Below the pieces are notes generated by a model that worked only from the letters and a program-made list of their open reading frames with translations, was not told the DNA's origin and ran no database searches. From contig OX393577.1 in the NCBI GenBank assembly GCA_947652605.1, positions 59,916,108 to 59,980,107 on the forward strand: a stretch of 64,000 nucleotides of DNA, given 5' to 3'. Position 1 is the stretch's first letter; the number at the start of each line of letters is the position of its first letter. This DNA comes from Elmis aenea. Its lineage: Eukaryota > Arthropoda > Insecta > Coleoptera > Elmidae. The translations under genes were made by a program, and so were the position numbers. Of this stretch, positions 1 through 10,545 are shown piece after piece.

Positions 1-655
1 TCTGAAGTGTAAGAAAAACGCCACGTAGACATGATGTGCTTATTTGTGGAACGTTCAAGCGCTTGTTTTTTTTTTTACAGGATATAATCGAGTAGGTATT
101 ATTGTCAATTTTTTTGCTTAGTATATTTTTAAATTTTGATTTCATAAAGATAATTTAACCGACAATTTTTTTATTTAAAAATGTATGCAGTATTTAACAC
201 AATGCCTACACATTTAAAATGGACAGCCAACTTCCCAACAGTCAACCAGTCAACCAAAAAGATAGTTGAATACAATAATTATTGTTGAATTAAGATTAGC
301 TTGTTTAAGGACAGTTCTTTTAATTAAAAGAAATATGCCTAGAAAAACATTGTTATCTACAAAGTACAGATCTCAAATTTGTATTGCCCATATAGAGAGG
401 GCTACACCTTCAACACATCTTATAAGTTAGATTTTATAGCAACAGTGAGTGAAATATCATAAATTATTATTAAATGTAAACAATATCTTAAATTATTTAA
501 GTTTTTGTGTTTTATTAAGTATAGCTAGCTTATTAATGTTTTTTATTGGCTTCTTTGGTTCAACTTAATAAATACAATAATATTGTTATAACTTGCTTAT
601 TTTTAAAGATAAACCTAACAAACCATACATGAACCAAACAAAAAAAAAATGCTTA
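1..655. other. AT-rich stretch, no gene seen
   Basis: No coding signal or recognisable element termini stand out. Near 222-265 there are copies of a motif like CCAACTTCCCAACAG, whose inverse recurs near 1612-1700 (TGTTGGGAAGTT, GGAAAGTTGG). That could mark the two ends of a decayed element enclosing the foldbacks at 660-1446, but the ends are too imperfect to call. Confidence 0.4.
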
Positions 656-659
656 TTTT

Positions 660-984
660 AATGAACCTATCACCAACTATGGTTGTCATTTAAAATAAGT
701 AAAATTTGGCTTATATCTCAAAAATCAAGTAAACCATGGCTTTTTAGATATATTTTTCTAATCCTTCGTAAAAATATCTACAGGAATTATTACACATTTT
801 CATTTTAGCAGGTTGTGTTTGTAGTTCTTTTTTAATATTTCAAAAAGTTGAAGGTTTAGGTCAAATACCAAAATGGCATTTAATTCATCTTAAAATTCTT
901 TGTTTAATTAACCGACTATGTAACTCTTATAGCAATAAAGTTACCCATACTCCCATACAACAAATGTAGATAATTGTCACCCTG
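660..984. mobile_element. Solo arm of TA-flanked foldback (F family)
   Basis: The right end reads GTCACCCTG followed by TA, the usual terminus of the TACAGGGTG repeats in this window. The whole stretch aligns by eye with the right arm of the palindrome at 13478-15027: the phrases around 'caaaaagttga', 'aggtcaaat', 'aaatggcat' and 'gttacccata' occur in the same order. No matching left arm lies upstream, so this is a single arm. It abuts the next element with only TATA between them. Confidence 0.6.
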
Positions 985-988
985 TATA

Positions 989-1446
989 CAGCGTCATTCA
1001 AAATGTCTGCAACAAATGGGAAAATTTTTTATTATTGATTTCTCAAAAAATTTTATTCTTGATAAAAGTTGGTGCCTGGTCTAAAACTTGTTTTAAAAGA
1101 AAAAAAGTTAAATAAAAAGTCACAGGACACTAGATTTTAGCAATTTTTGAAATATTCGCTACAGTAAAGTGCCCTTTTTTTAAGAGTTACAAAAAATTAC
1201 TTGATAATCTAAAAGTAAGGCTAGATTTTAATTTTGACGGTCAAATTCCAATTTTTATTTTTTAAGAAATTTTAACATCACAAAAAGCCACTAAAATCTA
1301 GTGTCATATGACTTTTTATTATACTTTTTTTTAATCTTAAAAATAGTTTTAGATTAGACCATGCACCAACTTTTATAAAGAATGAAATTTTCTGAGATCG
1401 ATAATAATTTTTTTTTCATTTGCTTCAGCCGTTTTGAATGACGCTG
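989..1446. mobile_element. Palindromic TA-flanked element (A)
   Basis: Inverted termini begin CAGCGTCATTCAAAA on the left and end in the reverse complement on the right, each flanked by TA. The two halves pair over most of their length: the TTGGTGC and CTAGATTTTAG segments on the left match GCACCAA and CTAAAATCTAG on the right. The unit is 458 bp. There is no coding potential. A TA duplication with CAG...CTG ends fits a non-autonomous IS630/Tc1/mariner-type element; the family assignment is inferred. Confidence 0.7.
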
Positions 1447-1448
1447 TA

Positions 1449-2471
1449 TAAAAGTAAAAGTCTTAAACTGAAATACATTTTTTTTTTATTACAAGAACAT
1501 AACCTAACCTGACCCGCCGTCTTGATTATATTCCAGGAAAACAAGAAATTAGATATTTCGCAAAGTATAATTATTTGTTATCGATTTATAACATTTTATT
1601 TTTTCGAGATGTTTGTCTGTTGGGAAGTTTTACTGTCTGAAAGTTGGTTTTTCGGGAAGTTGAACTGAAGTGAAGTTAGTTTGTCGGAAAGTTGGCTTTT
1701 GGGATTTTTTCTGGCAACCATTTAAATATTAATAATCTTTTTCTTAATCGGTTCCTCTTGTGCTCTTTGGTGTCAAGGTATGAATATTAATAATATAATG
1801 TTATATTTTTGCAAGTCTGGCAATTTTAACAGACAAATATTTGGAACATTATTTTAGTTGCGGGACAAAATTTGAATCTTATTCGTTTCGTATTTATAAT
1901 TATTGCGTAAATTTTATTTCTTCTTCCTTTTTTTTAGTTGGGCTTTTAAGACTGTTTTACTTTGTTGCTGCTTCATCTTTTTTTTTGGTAGCCCAGCGCC
2001 TTTTCTTATCAAAGGTGATTAATCTCTAATTGTTCTTATTTGATCTCCTATTTTATCGAAATATTAATCCTTGTGAATAACTTGCAGCTTGGAGTTATTA
2101 AAATATCCACATCGAAGCATTTTTTAATAAATTGTAGATGAATCAACGAGGAATTTTGAAGTTTATAAATAATCGTTCTTTTGCTGTAATTTGAGAATTA
2201 AATTAAATGTCTATCAAATGAAATCGCTTTTCCTATAAAAATAGCTCAAGAGATCTAGTTCTTTTCTATCGTTGATAATAACCTAAATATCCTGCATTTC
2301 CATTGAAAATGCGACATATACTCCATTACAATGCAGCGGCAAACCTGCTCTTTATTTCTTTTACTCGAATGCCTTGTACAATATAAAAACTATTTATGTC
2401 TTGGCTTCTCAACATTACGATAGTTCCTACACGAAACTATCTCTTTCATTCAGTTTTAGTGCGATCTTCAG
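1449..2471. other. Non-coding, AT-rich
   Basis: Repeated GGAAGTT/GAAAGTTGG motifs lie at 1615-1700 (see the entry at 1-655). No convincing gene, splice structure or element end is seen in the rest. Confidence 0.35.
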
Positions 2472-2729
2472 GTGTTGTTATCCATTCTGAATTGCGGCTT
2501 CTTGGCTAAAATCCAACTGCACCATATTTCAGTTCTCGAAGGAGTTGGAAATCATAGAAAGTTAGATGCAGTGAGGATACCAGGTGTGGAAGCAATTTCC
2601 GTTTCAAATTACTTAGTATGCTTGATGCTTGTGCAATCGTGTGCAGATGAGTTGTACGGTGTTGAAATAACAAACGTTCTTAAACATTTTCCGCCGATTT
2701 ATTTGCAAACAGTAGGTAAAGAAGATTAA
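2472..2729 (+). CDS. Unrecognised small ORF (85 aa)
   Basis: An ATG-initiated open frame of 85 codons with less AT-biased sequence than its surroundings. I do not recognise the product. The C-terminal part contains a CADELYGVEI stretch that faintly resembles the 'ADELAR' end of retrotransposon RNase H domains, but the rest does not support that reading. There is no signal peptide, no membrane segment and no obvious splice context. It could be a decayed transposon fragment, an exon piece or a chance ORF. Confidence 0.2.
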   Translation: MLLSILNCGFLAKIQLHHISVLEGVGNHRKLDAVRIPGVEAISVSNYLVCLMLVQSCADELYGVEITNVLKHFPPIYLQTVGKED

Positions 2730-2907
2730 CAGTTTTATTTTCTGAACAAAATTAATAAAAATATGCTACCCAAACCTTTATGTTATTTGGCTCAGAAATT
2801 TTGTAAATTAAATACTATCCACCCCTCATCTTAACGCTACATCTAAGGTGTCCCAGAGATCATTTATTTCGTTGGTTTATATCAGTAAGATCAACAAACC
2901 TTATATA

Positions 2908-3630
2908 CAGGGTGTCGACATAGAAGGGCCACTATTGGGATCTCGTAAACGGTAAGAGCTACAAGAAAGTTTAATTTAGACAAATTGTTCCTCTTTCTGA
3001 TGCCTTTTCAGTAATGCTTTAAAGTTCTGAAAAAGTTTCATGGCACGCTAGATAATTAACAAAAATCAAAATGGTCAGTTGTTTTCAAATCGCTAATAAC
3101 TCGGTTATACTTGATGGTAAAAACACATTTTTGGGGTTACGTTGTAGATTTCTTAACGCACTGAAAAGAAAACATTCATTTGTTTCAATATTGTTTAAAT
3201 TCATGGCACTCTGAAGCTTAGTAGAGACCTTTGGCTGAATTTTATATCTTTTGAGCCGAAATATCAAAATAAATACATTAAACCTTACATTATTAAAAAG
3301 AGAAAAAAAAAAGTTTTTTCATGAGGGTATACCCAACTATGGTTTCCTTTTAAAAAAATTGCAAGTTTGTAATTTATCTAACAACTTAAACAATATTAAA
3401 ATCAATGAATCTTTTTATTTCACAGTGCATCAAAAAATCTACAACTTCTTTTCAAAAATATTTTTGTTCCATCAACATTTTGGCTATTTTTTTAATATCT
3501 AGCGTGCCATGGATGTTTTAAAACATTAAAGCATCACTGAATAGGTCTCAGAAAGGGAAACAATTTGACTAATTTAAACTTCTCAGTAGCCCTTACTTTT
3601 TACGAGGTCCCTTCTATGTGGACCACACTG
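2908..3630. mobile_element. Palindromic TA-flanked element (B)
   Basis: The left end CAGGGTGTCGACATAGAAGG and a right end complementary to CAGTGTGGTCCACATAGAAG are both flanked by TA. The arms pair almost to the centre: GTTTAATTTAGACAAATTG on the left matches CAATTTGACTAATTTAAAC on the right, and CATGGCACGCTAGATA occurs in both orientations at about 3038 and 3500. The unit is 723 bp. Open frames inside are by-products of the fold. Non-autonomous. Confidence 0.8.
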
Positions 3631-3985
3631 TATTATTGTGGCCAAAAAAAACTGCATAAAATAGCATGAAAATATACTGGTAAATTCCTCTCGTAGAAGT
3701 GCTAGATGAATCTTAGGACTTGCGTTTCTTCTTTAGTGTCAATACTATTTATTTAAATAGAATAATAAATAAAATTACTGCTCACAAACAAAAGATTATT
3801 AAAACTGGTCTATTTGTTTATAAGAAGTAGGTAACTATTTTAATGAAACCTATTTACACTTGTTTTTACAACAACAAAAAACCGTTAAAGCAACCTGTGA
3901 CCATAAAGCGGGGTTTACATTAGTCATGTGAGTGGATCAACTCACATGAATTCATGTGACTTGAACGCCAATTGACCGTCTAAGC

Positions 3986-4376
3986 CAGGGTGCAAAATTT
4001 TTTTAAAAAATAATTTCGAAATCTATATAAAAACATCTAAAAATAATCTTTATAATCTTTTTCGATACTTACAACAATAAAAGAGATATGACACATTATA
4101 AATATAACAAAAAAACAGTTTTTTTCAAATAACTCAAAAACCGGAAATGATAAAATATTTTTGAAAACGGTTCTGTGCTTGTCCCAAAAACTGCACATTT
4201 TTGGTAATTTAACCGTTTATCTATCTTGAATATTAAGCAAGATACCCATGCAATCGCATCGAATTTGGACCACCCTATACATAATAATTGATTTTTTTTT
4301 TTAAACCGACTGGCGCCCGCCACTATTTTTCTCAATCGCGATTGCGCCCGCGCCACAATAAGGTTGGGAACCCCTG
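3986..4376. mobile_element. hAT element nested in the Harbinger
   Basis: The right end reads GGTTGGGAACCCCTG, the complement of the CAGGGGTTCCCAACC terminus common in Charlie/Buster-like hATs. The left end is the shorter CAGGGTGC. Flanks GTCTAAGC (3978-3985) and GTCTAAAC (4377-4384) form an 8-bp duplication with one difference and have TA at positions 4-5, as Buster-type hATs prefer. The inner part, about 4000-4290, matches the arm at 47925-48300 and ends in AATTTGGACCACCCTATA, so an older TACAGGGTG arm lies inside this element. Confidence 0.75.
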
Positions 4377-4473
4377 GTCTAAACCTTGTAATTCATGTCA
4401 GTGGATCATTTGAATGGAATCATTTCTCAGTTGAAACATGTTTAATTTTTGCATTCATTTCAATTGTTTCAAA

Positions 4474-4665
4474 ATGGCGAAAAGCCGATGGTCAGAGGAT
4501 AAATCTATTAAGTCTCTGACTGTATATGAAAATTACGAGTGATTGTGGAACTCAAAAAGCAATGATTATAAAAATATAGAATTAAGAGCAAGCGCTATAC
4601 AAAGGGTAGTCGGTAATAAGCGGGAATTGGGTATTGAACTCTATAAACGTATTCCAAGTTTTTAA
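4474..4665 (+). pseudogene. Harbinger MADF-domain protein, N-terminal remnant
   Basis: From ATG at 4474 the frame gives MAKSRWSEDKSIKSLTVYENYE, a TGA at 4540, then LWNSKSNDYKNIELRASAIQ. This is the pattern of a MADF (Myb/SANT-like) domain: acidic start, Y-x-LWN, then KNxxLR...AIxxVV. The stop sits where family members usually have Cys. Homology fades after about 4615, where the sequence becomes the antisense of the transposase fragment. The protein is the DNA-binding partner of Harbinger transposases. It points towards the transposase remnant, so the deletion removed the 3' ends of both genes. Confidence 0.7.
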
Positions 4666-4950
4666 AAGAATCCCCCGATGCTAAATAACGCATAGTTATT
4701 TCGAGTTTTACCTGGGCTGAAATAGCCTCACGCATTAATGTGTCTTGTTTCGTAATACCGTAATCTTAGGGAAAACTTTTGTTAATAGATTATTAAATTG
4801 AATTGAGTTCATTCTAAGTAAATTTTTGTAATTTATCGGATCTTCTGATTGCAATTTGCGCAACAGATTTCTGGAGGCACCTTGGGCTTCTCTACGATTA
4901 ATCCATTGTTTCACACATACCCTCGTTTTTCGGTCTTTCTTCATAGGCAA
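4640..4950 (-). pseudogene. Harbinger transposase, N-terminal remnant
   Basis: The 71-residue open frame (4950 to 4735) reads VKQWINRREAQGASRNLLRK...EDPINYKNLLRM, the conserved N-terminal block of HARBI1-like DDE nucleases (W-I-x-R-R-x-x-x-G-A, then ED-x-x-x-Y-x-N-x-LRM). A single-base frame change near 4740 leads into TLMREAISAQVKLEITMRYL and ASGDSFKNLEYVYRV, the next conserved block. The catalytic DDE core is missing, removed by the internal deletion that fuses this gene to the MADF remnant. Confidence 0.78.
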
Positions 4951-5377
4951 TTTCTTTATTAATTTACTAGCTACAATTGTTACAGATTAAAGAACTGCTT
5001 TGTGTACTTCCACTTTCGCCATCTTGAATCATCTAATACAATGCAATTCAAATGAAGCGTGTAAACATGCAATTGCTTTCATGTCACATGAATTCATGTG
5101 AGTTGATCCACTCACATGACTAATGTAAACCCCGCTTAAGTGAGAGTTAATATAAGATTTTTGCAATTGAAACTACTGCATTTAACTTTAAAACCCAATA
5201 ATATTTTACTACAAACTTTTAATTAGACTAATGTTTTCGACCTTTCGAAAAAATTATCATCAAAAAGTATTAACATGCTTACACGATTCAAAAGCCGATT
5301 TTGACTTTAAACATTTAAAAAAAAGTTTAATAACGTTTTTTTGTTAGTCATTAATACTTCGAATTAATGTTTATGTT

Positions 5378-5489
5378 ATTCAGTCAAAAGTTTAAGACCA
5401 CCTCAATATTTCTAGTAAAGTGTAGTTAAACACAAATAATATTTTTCAGATATAAAAGAATTGTTTACTGAATAACATAAATACATATA
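5378..5489. mobile_element. Tc1-like terminus, truncated
   Basis: This stretch contains the terminus-like GGTCAAAAGTTTAAGACC pattern (here TCAGTCAAAAGTTTAAGACC) followed by GTTAAACACAAATAATATT and GAATAACATAAATACA. The order matches the ends at 22921-23135 and 19760-19950. It is interrupted at 5490 by a foldback arm inserted at a TATA. Confidence 0.55.
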
Positions 5490-5965
5490 CAGGATGTTTC
5501 TTAAATATTGCGAAAAAATTCGGGTGGTAATTCCTTATCGAAAATGAAAAGGGTACTTTTATATATATTTTTTTCCTTTAGACTTCTCCTTTCGGAGCGG
5601 TAAAATTAGGTTTTAATTTTATTTCTCAAATTTGGGTTAATGTAGGAGAATGATGTTTGGTAGATTAGTTATTAAAAGGTTTTCTTTAGTTATATTTTTA
5701 ATCGTCTCCCACTTTCACAAGGGTCTAAAAAGAGCGACCCCTGTTGATTTTTTTATCAAAACTTTTTGGAGGCTTGAAATTTTCCAATTTAAAAATTTTT
5801 ATTTGAAAGCTTGATTTATTTAGAAACATTTTTTATTCTTTAACTTTGTCTGCAAAACCTAGTGTTTGAGTTAAAAAATTAATAAGTGAGCATGAACCAA
5901 TAAATATTGTAAGATAAAACATTTCATTTTGGTGGTTACCATGGTTTGTTAACCGTTATATCAAC
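5490..5965. mobile_element. Solo arm of foldback family I
   Basis: Begins CAGGATGTTTCTTAAATATT after TA and continues through the same landmarks as the full copies at 52808-53845 and 55236-56885: TTCCTTATCGAAAAT, CTCCTTTCGGAG, CATTTTGGTGGTTACCATGG. It stops at the centre of the palindrome (GGTTTGTTAACC region) and no second arm follows. Confidence 0.7.
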
Positions 5966-6205
5966 GTATGCTAAATGATAATTTTAAGCTTTGCAGTTTT
6001 TCTCAAAAGAAGGAAAATACAGGTAAGAATCTTTAAACTAAAAGTATTGTAGTTTTGGCTTCAGATAATGCCGCATACATTTTGCGCATCTTTTTAAATC
6101 TAATATTACAGATCGTGTTATACATACAATTGTCGTTTTTAAAATTCTAAAACCTTTACTTGCAAAATATCGTTTTAATCATATAACTTTAAAATAATTC
6201 ATATA

Positions 6206-7973
6206 CAGGGTGAGTCATTAGTGGCGGATCGGTCGATTGTGGCTAAACGGTTTGAGATAAAAAGTTGATTCAAACGGCAGTTCGTACAGTTTTTTCTTCC
6301 GAACACGATAAAAATATTTTTAAATATACCTCTCTGGAACCAATAGCAACTTTTATATTTCAAATACAACACCCCATTTTTTATTTCATATTCTTGACCG
6401 CCTTCATTTTAGTTTTACATCGATATAATATAGTACAGGTTTTTATGCGGCCTTGTCACTAAAAAAAAATTATTTTCAAAATATTTCAAGGTTTTAAGTC
6501 TTTATTAAAAAAATTCTCCTGAAGCCATTTTTCGAAGCACAGAGTTGTAATTTGGTAAGGACATGCATAAAACATTGTTCTATTAGCTCGATACGAAAAA
6601 GTTTGAATCACGCATACAGGGTGTTCATAAATAGGTGGCAACTTTTCTGATTTTCAAATGCTCGTAATTCAATTTTTTCAAATGCAAACCCCTGTATTTT
6701 CTTATGTCATCGAATTTGTCTTTAAGAGAGCTTCATTTTTTGTTAAGTATGTCCTATACCCAAAACTCGTACTTTTCGAGATATTCGACTTTTTTTCTTC
6801 TAATCGTTATTAAAGCAAATAGGATGCCGTGGAAATCGAAAAAGCTGACTGTTCACTTCACTAACATCAAAAACTTGTCATTTAATTCTTGAATTATAGC
6901 ATTTCCACAATTAATTTCACTTTACAAGAGCAAATTGATATGGTTTATTGCTTGAGAGAAGGCGAAAGAAATCCTTTGCTGGCGGCAAGGATTGACGCAC
7001 ATTTTGATTAATATGCACTTATAGGCTAACTAGTTTATTCAATTTCATGTAGCAATGATTTTTTTATGTTCTATTATTTTATTTACAAAATTTATTTAAT
7101 TTTTTTTTGTGGTTTCAACAAATATTTTTTCTTTCATTTTCCATTTTTCTTCGCGCTACCTTTAAGTTTTAGAAACACTAGTAAAGTTCATAACAATAAT
7201 AAAATTGATTTGATTGCCAATTTATTTATTGATTATAAGTGAATCCACAATACTAAGTATCTACCTACTATTAGTAATTAAATACACGAAACAGTGAATA
7301 AACCATGTCAAATAGTGAAGTGAACAGTCGGCTTTTTCGATTTCCACGGCATCCTATTTGCTTTAATAACGATTAGAGAAAAAAAAGTCGAATATCTCGA
7401 AAAGTACGAGTTTTGGGTATAGGACATACTTAACAAAAAATGAAGCTCTCTTAAAGACAAATTCGATGACATAAGAAAATACAGGGGTTTGCATTTGAAA
7501 AAATTGAATTACGAGCATTTGAAAATCAAAAAAGTTGCCACCTATTTATGAATGCGTGATTCAAACTTTTTCGTATCGAGCTAATAGAACAATGTTTTAT
7601 GCATGTCCTTACCAAATTACAACTCTGTGCTTCGAAAAATGGCTTCAGGAGAATTTTTTTAATAAAGACTTAAAACCTTGAAATATTTTGAAAATAATTT
7701 TTTTTTAGTGACAAGGCCGCATAAAAACCTGTACTATTTTATATCGATGTAAAGCTAAAATGAAGGCGGTCAAGAATATGAAATAAACAATGGGGTGTTG
7801 TATTTGAAATATAAAAGTTGCTATTGGTTTCAGAGAGGTGACTCACCCTGTATATTTAAAAATATTTTTATCGTGTTCGGAAGAAAAAACTGTATGGACT
7901 GCCGTTTGAATCAACTTTTTATCTCAAACCGTTTAGCCACAATCGACCGATCCGCCACTAATGACTCACCCTG
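6206..7973. mobile_element. Composite palindromic TA-flanked element (E)
   Basis: Near-perfect outer termini (CAGGGTGAGTCATTAGTGGC) are flanked by TA on both sides, unit 1768 bp. The arms pair from the ends to about 6866 and 7310. Each arm carries further terminus-like junctions at matching positions: CAGGGTGTTCATAAATAGG at 6617 on the left, where the right arm (about 7552) lacks only 9 bp, and CAGGGTGAGTCACC ending at 7850 on the right, where the left arm (about 6328) lacks 12 bp. The unpaired loop holds a transposase N-terminal fragment. Non-autonomous derivative of an IS630/Tc1/mariner-type transposon. Confidence 0.85.
6916..7011 (+). pseudogene. DUF4817-like transposase N-terminus in loop of E
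   Basis: The frame reads FTLQEQIDMVYCLREGERNP then LLAARIDAHFD and a stop. It matches the helix-turn-helix DUF4817 pattern of insect Tc/mariner-like transposases (xDMV-x-C-x-G-x-C-x-x-N-x-x-x-AAR-x-Y-x-x-x-F-P). No start codon or catalytic domain remains; about 30 residues survive. It ties the CAGGGTG termini to this transposase class. Confidence 0.62.
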
Positions 7974-7975
7974 TA

Positions 7976-9164
7976 TGTGAAGCTTTTTAAAAACCATTAC
8001 CAATGAAATTCATTAAAAGCTAAATTTTAAAGTGTTTTAATGCTGGAGAACGTAAGATCGACTATTTTTAAACATCAAATTTACAGACTTTGAGACACTT
8101 ATTTACTTGTAGAGCACTAAAAAGTAACAAACTTTGTTTTTGTGTATTATTTTATTTATTGATTTATTCCAATGAATTATAATCACAATTTACTTTAACG
8201 TCGTGCTGGAAGGACGTATTTATTTTCAATTGTAACTCGCCCAAATTACAATATTGAGTCAACAGAACAATGAAAAATGGAAGTAATTTTCATAACTTTT
8301 GCGTGCATAGCAAACAGCGTCAGACCGCGGCATTATTCTCCTAAATGTAATTGAATTTGGCTGTTTATCCTCATCCATATATACATCGTACATTTTTATC
8401 GTGCCCCAGTAGTAGATAAACCGTCTATAAAATACCAAATCGCAATTAATTAAAAGCTACTAAGTGCCATTAATCAATGTTAACAAGACGCTGCCTCCGC
8501 CTTCATCCAGCCGACCACATAATTCAAATGATATATTTCTTTGAGCCCCATTAAGTTGCCTTAGAAAACCTTAATAAAAAGCGCAAAAGCTATCGCAAAT
8601 TCGATCTAATTTGCGTAAATATTAAAGCAAGCTATGCATAATGAGATAAGCAGGTAGCGCAGGCACATCAAGGGCCAAACTGTTACCTCTATCACCGTCA
8701 TTTATGATTCTCAATATCGATTTAATGTCTACAACAAAGAGCATATCGAGCTATTAGATGTGCTGAATCTCTTTAACCTTTAAGGGTTATTTTGCTTGTG
8801 TACATTTTATGGCGTACCTGCTACGTGAAGCCACACAGCACTAACTTTGAAAGACAAATGAAAGTTTAACCATCATTAAATAATGGATGTTTCACTGAAT
8901 TTGAAGGGACATACTTTTGCTTTTGCTTTGTTTTTGAAGTATATGAGCCCTGTCCTAGAAGCAAACTTTAAAAGGGCATAGAGAAGTGGCTGAGTAATGT
9001 ATTTTTAAACCGTAATTAACAGTCTGCAGTCAGTAATCGGCGTGTATGATCCATCATGAAGAACACGGACATGTCGGAAATCCTTTGAGCTTCAAAAGAT
9101 AGAAGGAGGATCAAATTAACAAAGAAGCATGTTCTACATGTTTAGTAACAGTGTAAGCTGATAT
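7976..9164. other. Low-repeat stretch, possible regulatory DNA
   Basis: No gene found. From about 8280 to 8840 the sequence is less AT-rich and free of the foldback signatures. It contains clusters of homeodomain-type cores (AATTAATTAAAAG, CATTAATCAATG, AATTCAAATGATA). This resembles a developmental cis-regulatory module, but only by composition. Nothing is seen in the flanks. Confidence 0.3.
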
Positions 9165-9373
9165 TGTGTTTAGTTCCAGTTCTTGTAACATGTGAAAAAC
9201 TTTAATTTAAAGTTTTATTTACAACTTTTGGATTGTTAACGGCAAAAATTTGAAATTTGGTATTTATAGAGTAGGCAAAGGCCTTTGAGATATTTGAAAT
9301 TTCTCTTCGAATTATCAATGAGCATCGAATTTAGCAATTTTGCCAAATTTAAACCTATACTCTAGCTATTATA
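9165..9373. mobile_element. Foldback arm fragment interrupted by a palindrome
   Basis: The text around 'tgtaacat', 'gtaggcaaagg' and 'tttctcttcgaattatcaatgagcatc' matches, in order, 35915-36020 and 42062-42135, where the arm leads towards a degenerate CACCTTGTA terminus. The palindrome at 9374 begins inside this arm. Confidence 0.45.
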
Positions 9374-9920
9374 AGCTGTGTTTATTGCATCAAGAACATT
9401 AAAACTAAATGTTTTGCAAAGTTATACGTTCCACTGGTCATTTCCTTCGGAAAAATAGGGTAAACACTGAAAAGTTTGAAAAAATTTTAAGAATAACATC
9501 AAAAACGAAACCCCTGTAAAAGCGCTATAATTTGAGAAGTTGTGGTATATCTGTTCTAACTAAGTCTATGCGACTTGCATAGGCGTTTAACATAGGGAAA
9601 ACAGTTTTTACAAGGGCCTCGTTTTTCGCGTTTTTCTCCGTAACCGTTTAAGATTTTTTTCAAAAACTTTGCACCATTTTGCTTGCAAAGGATGCGCGCA
9701 TTGGTAAATAGAAGAATTTCGATTTTATCTCTGACGGTCTTATGGCCAACGCAATCGCAAAAATTACCTTTAAAATTCTACTTTTCAGTTTTTTCCCTAT
9801 TTTTTTGAAGGAAATGGCCCTGGCATGTATAACGCTGCAAAATATTTAGTTTTGATGTTCTTGATACAATAAACACAGCCTTGATCAGATTCTAGCGACA
9901 ACATATCGTGACCCTTCCTT
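9374..9920. mobile_element. Palindrome family M, copy 1 (left end truncated)
   Basis: The arms pair around a centre near 9650. CTGTGTTTATTGCATCAAGA on the left matches its complement at about 9862-9882, and ATTTCCTTCGGAAAAATAGG has a counterpart near 9800. The right end contains CGACAACATATCGTGACCC; the equivalent left end is missing. Copies 2 and 3 lie at 19954 and 61786. Confidence 0.75.
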
Positions 9921-9924
9921 GATA

Positions 9925-10545
9925 GAACACTTGCACTTCACCCATGCTTGAGGGTGTTATGGATGCCGTTAGAGATTCCATGGTGGTCTCGGACTGGTTT
10001 GAGTGCAGTATATGCTCGACTGTCCAACTTGTTTGGCAGGTATCGCAGTAAGGTTTTTGTTCGCCTTTCAGACGATGTTCGTGTGTAAATTTGATATGGC
10101 ATATTCTTAGTCTAGTTAGCATGTCCTGCACTTTCCTGTTGAAAGGAAAATGGGATCTCGGCTTCACAGAAGTTTTGATTTGGGCCAGTTTGGAGTTGGA
10201 CTGTTCCCACTTAAGTTGCCAGCACTTTTCTTTTCAGTGAACTTTTAAGATCTGCAGCCACAACTTTCTTAAATATGTTTTGGTCGGGGTGATTTATTGC
10301 GGCTCCTGCTGCTTCATCTGCTTTTTCGTTTCCCGGTATACCAACATGAGAGGGGACCCAGATGAACTGAACTTCCTAGTTGGTTTTCTAAAGGTCACGC
10401 AGTTCTTGTTGGATCATTCTGGTTATTGGGTGGAGCGGAAAGAGTTGTACGCCTTGTATTGCTCTGAGCGAGTCGGAGATGATCGTAAATTGTGAAACGA
10501 CGAGTGTTCTTGAATATTCCAGTGCTTTTGGAATTGCATTTTGAT
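9925..10545 (-). pseudogene. Non-LTR retrotransposon RNase H / C-terminal remnant
   Basis: Read leftwards from about 10545: AIPKALEYSRTLVVSQFTII, then SDSL, FIWVPSHVGIPGNEKADEAA, and after a frame change MLTRLRICHIKFTHEHRLKG and QKPYCDTCQTSWTVEHIL. These are the RNase H strand with its acidic residue (ISDS), the SHVGIPGNEKAD block and the zinc-knuckle-like C-x-x-C...H tail found at the end of ORF2 in RNase H-bearing non-LTR elements. Several in-frame stops and at least one frameshift make it a pseudogene. No reverse transcriptase is seen upstream of it. Confidence 0.8.

Larger units (their letters stand above)
3907..5136. mobile_element. PIF/Harbinger element with TAA duplication
   Basis: Long inverted termini start AGCGGGGTTTACATTAGTCA and run about 54 bp (3907-3960 against 5083-5136). 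They are flanked by TAA at 3904-3906 and 5137-5139, the TWA-type 3-bp target duplication typical of PIF/Harbinger. The terminal repeats contain CACATGAATTCATGTG, a self-complementary motif that may be a transposase site. Inside are remnants of both genes such elements carry: a transposase on the minus strand and a MADF protein on the plus strand. A hAT element (3986-4376) has inserted near the left end. Internally deleted and non-autonomous. Confidence 0.88.

Noticed and set aside
6265..7980. Several ORFs of about 60 codons as small genes
   Set aside because: They lie in the paired arms of palindrome E and mirror each other; only the loop fragment has a protein-family match.
10280..10495. Plus-strand ORF of 71 codons
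   Set aside because: Antisense of the RNase H remnant; the minus strand shows SHVGIPGNEKADEAA.
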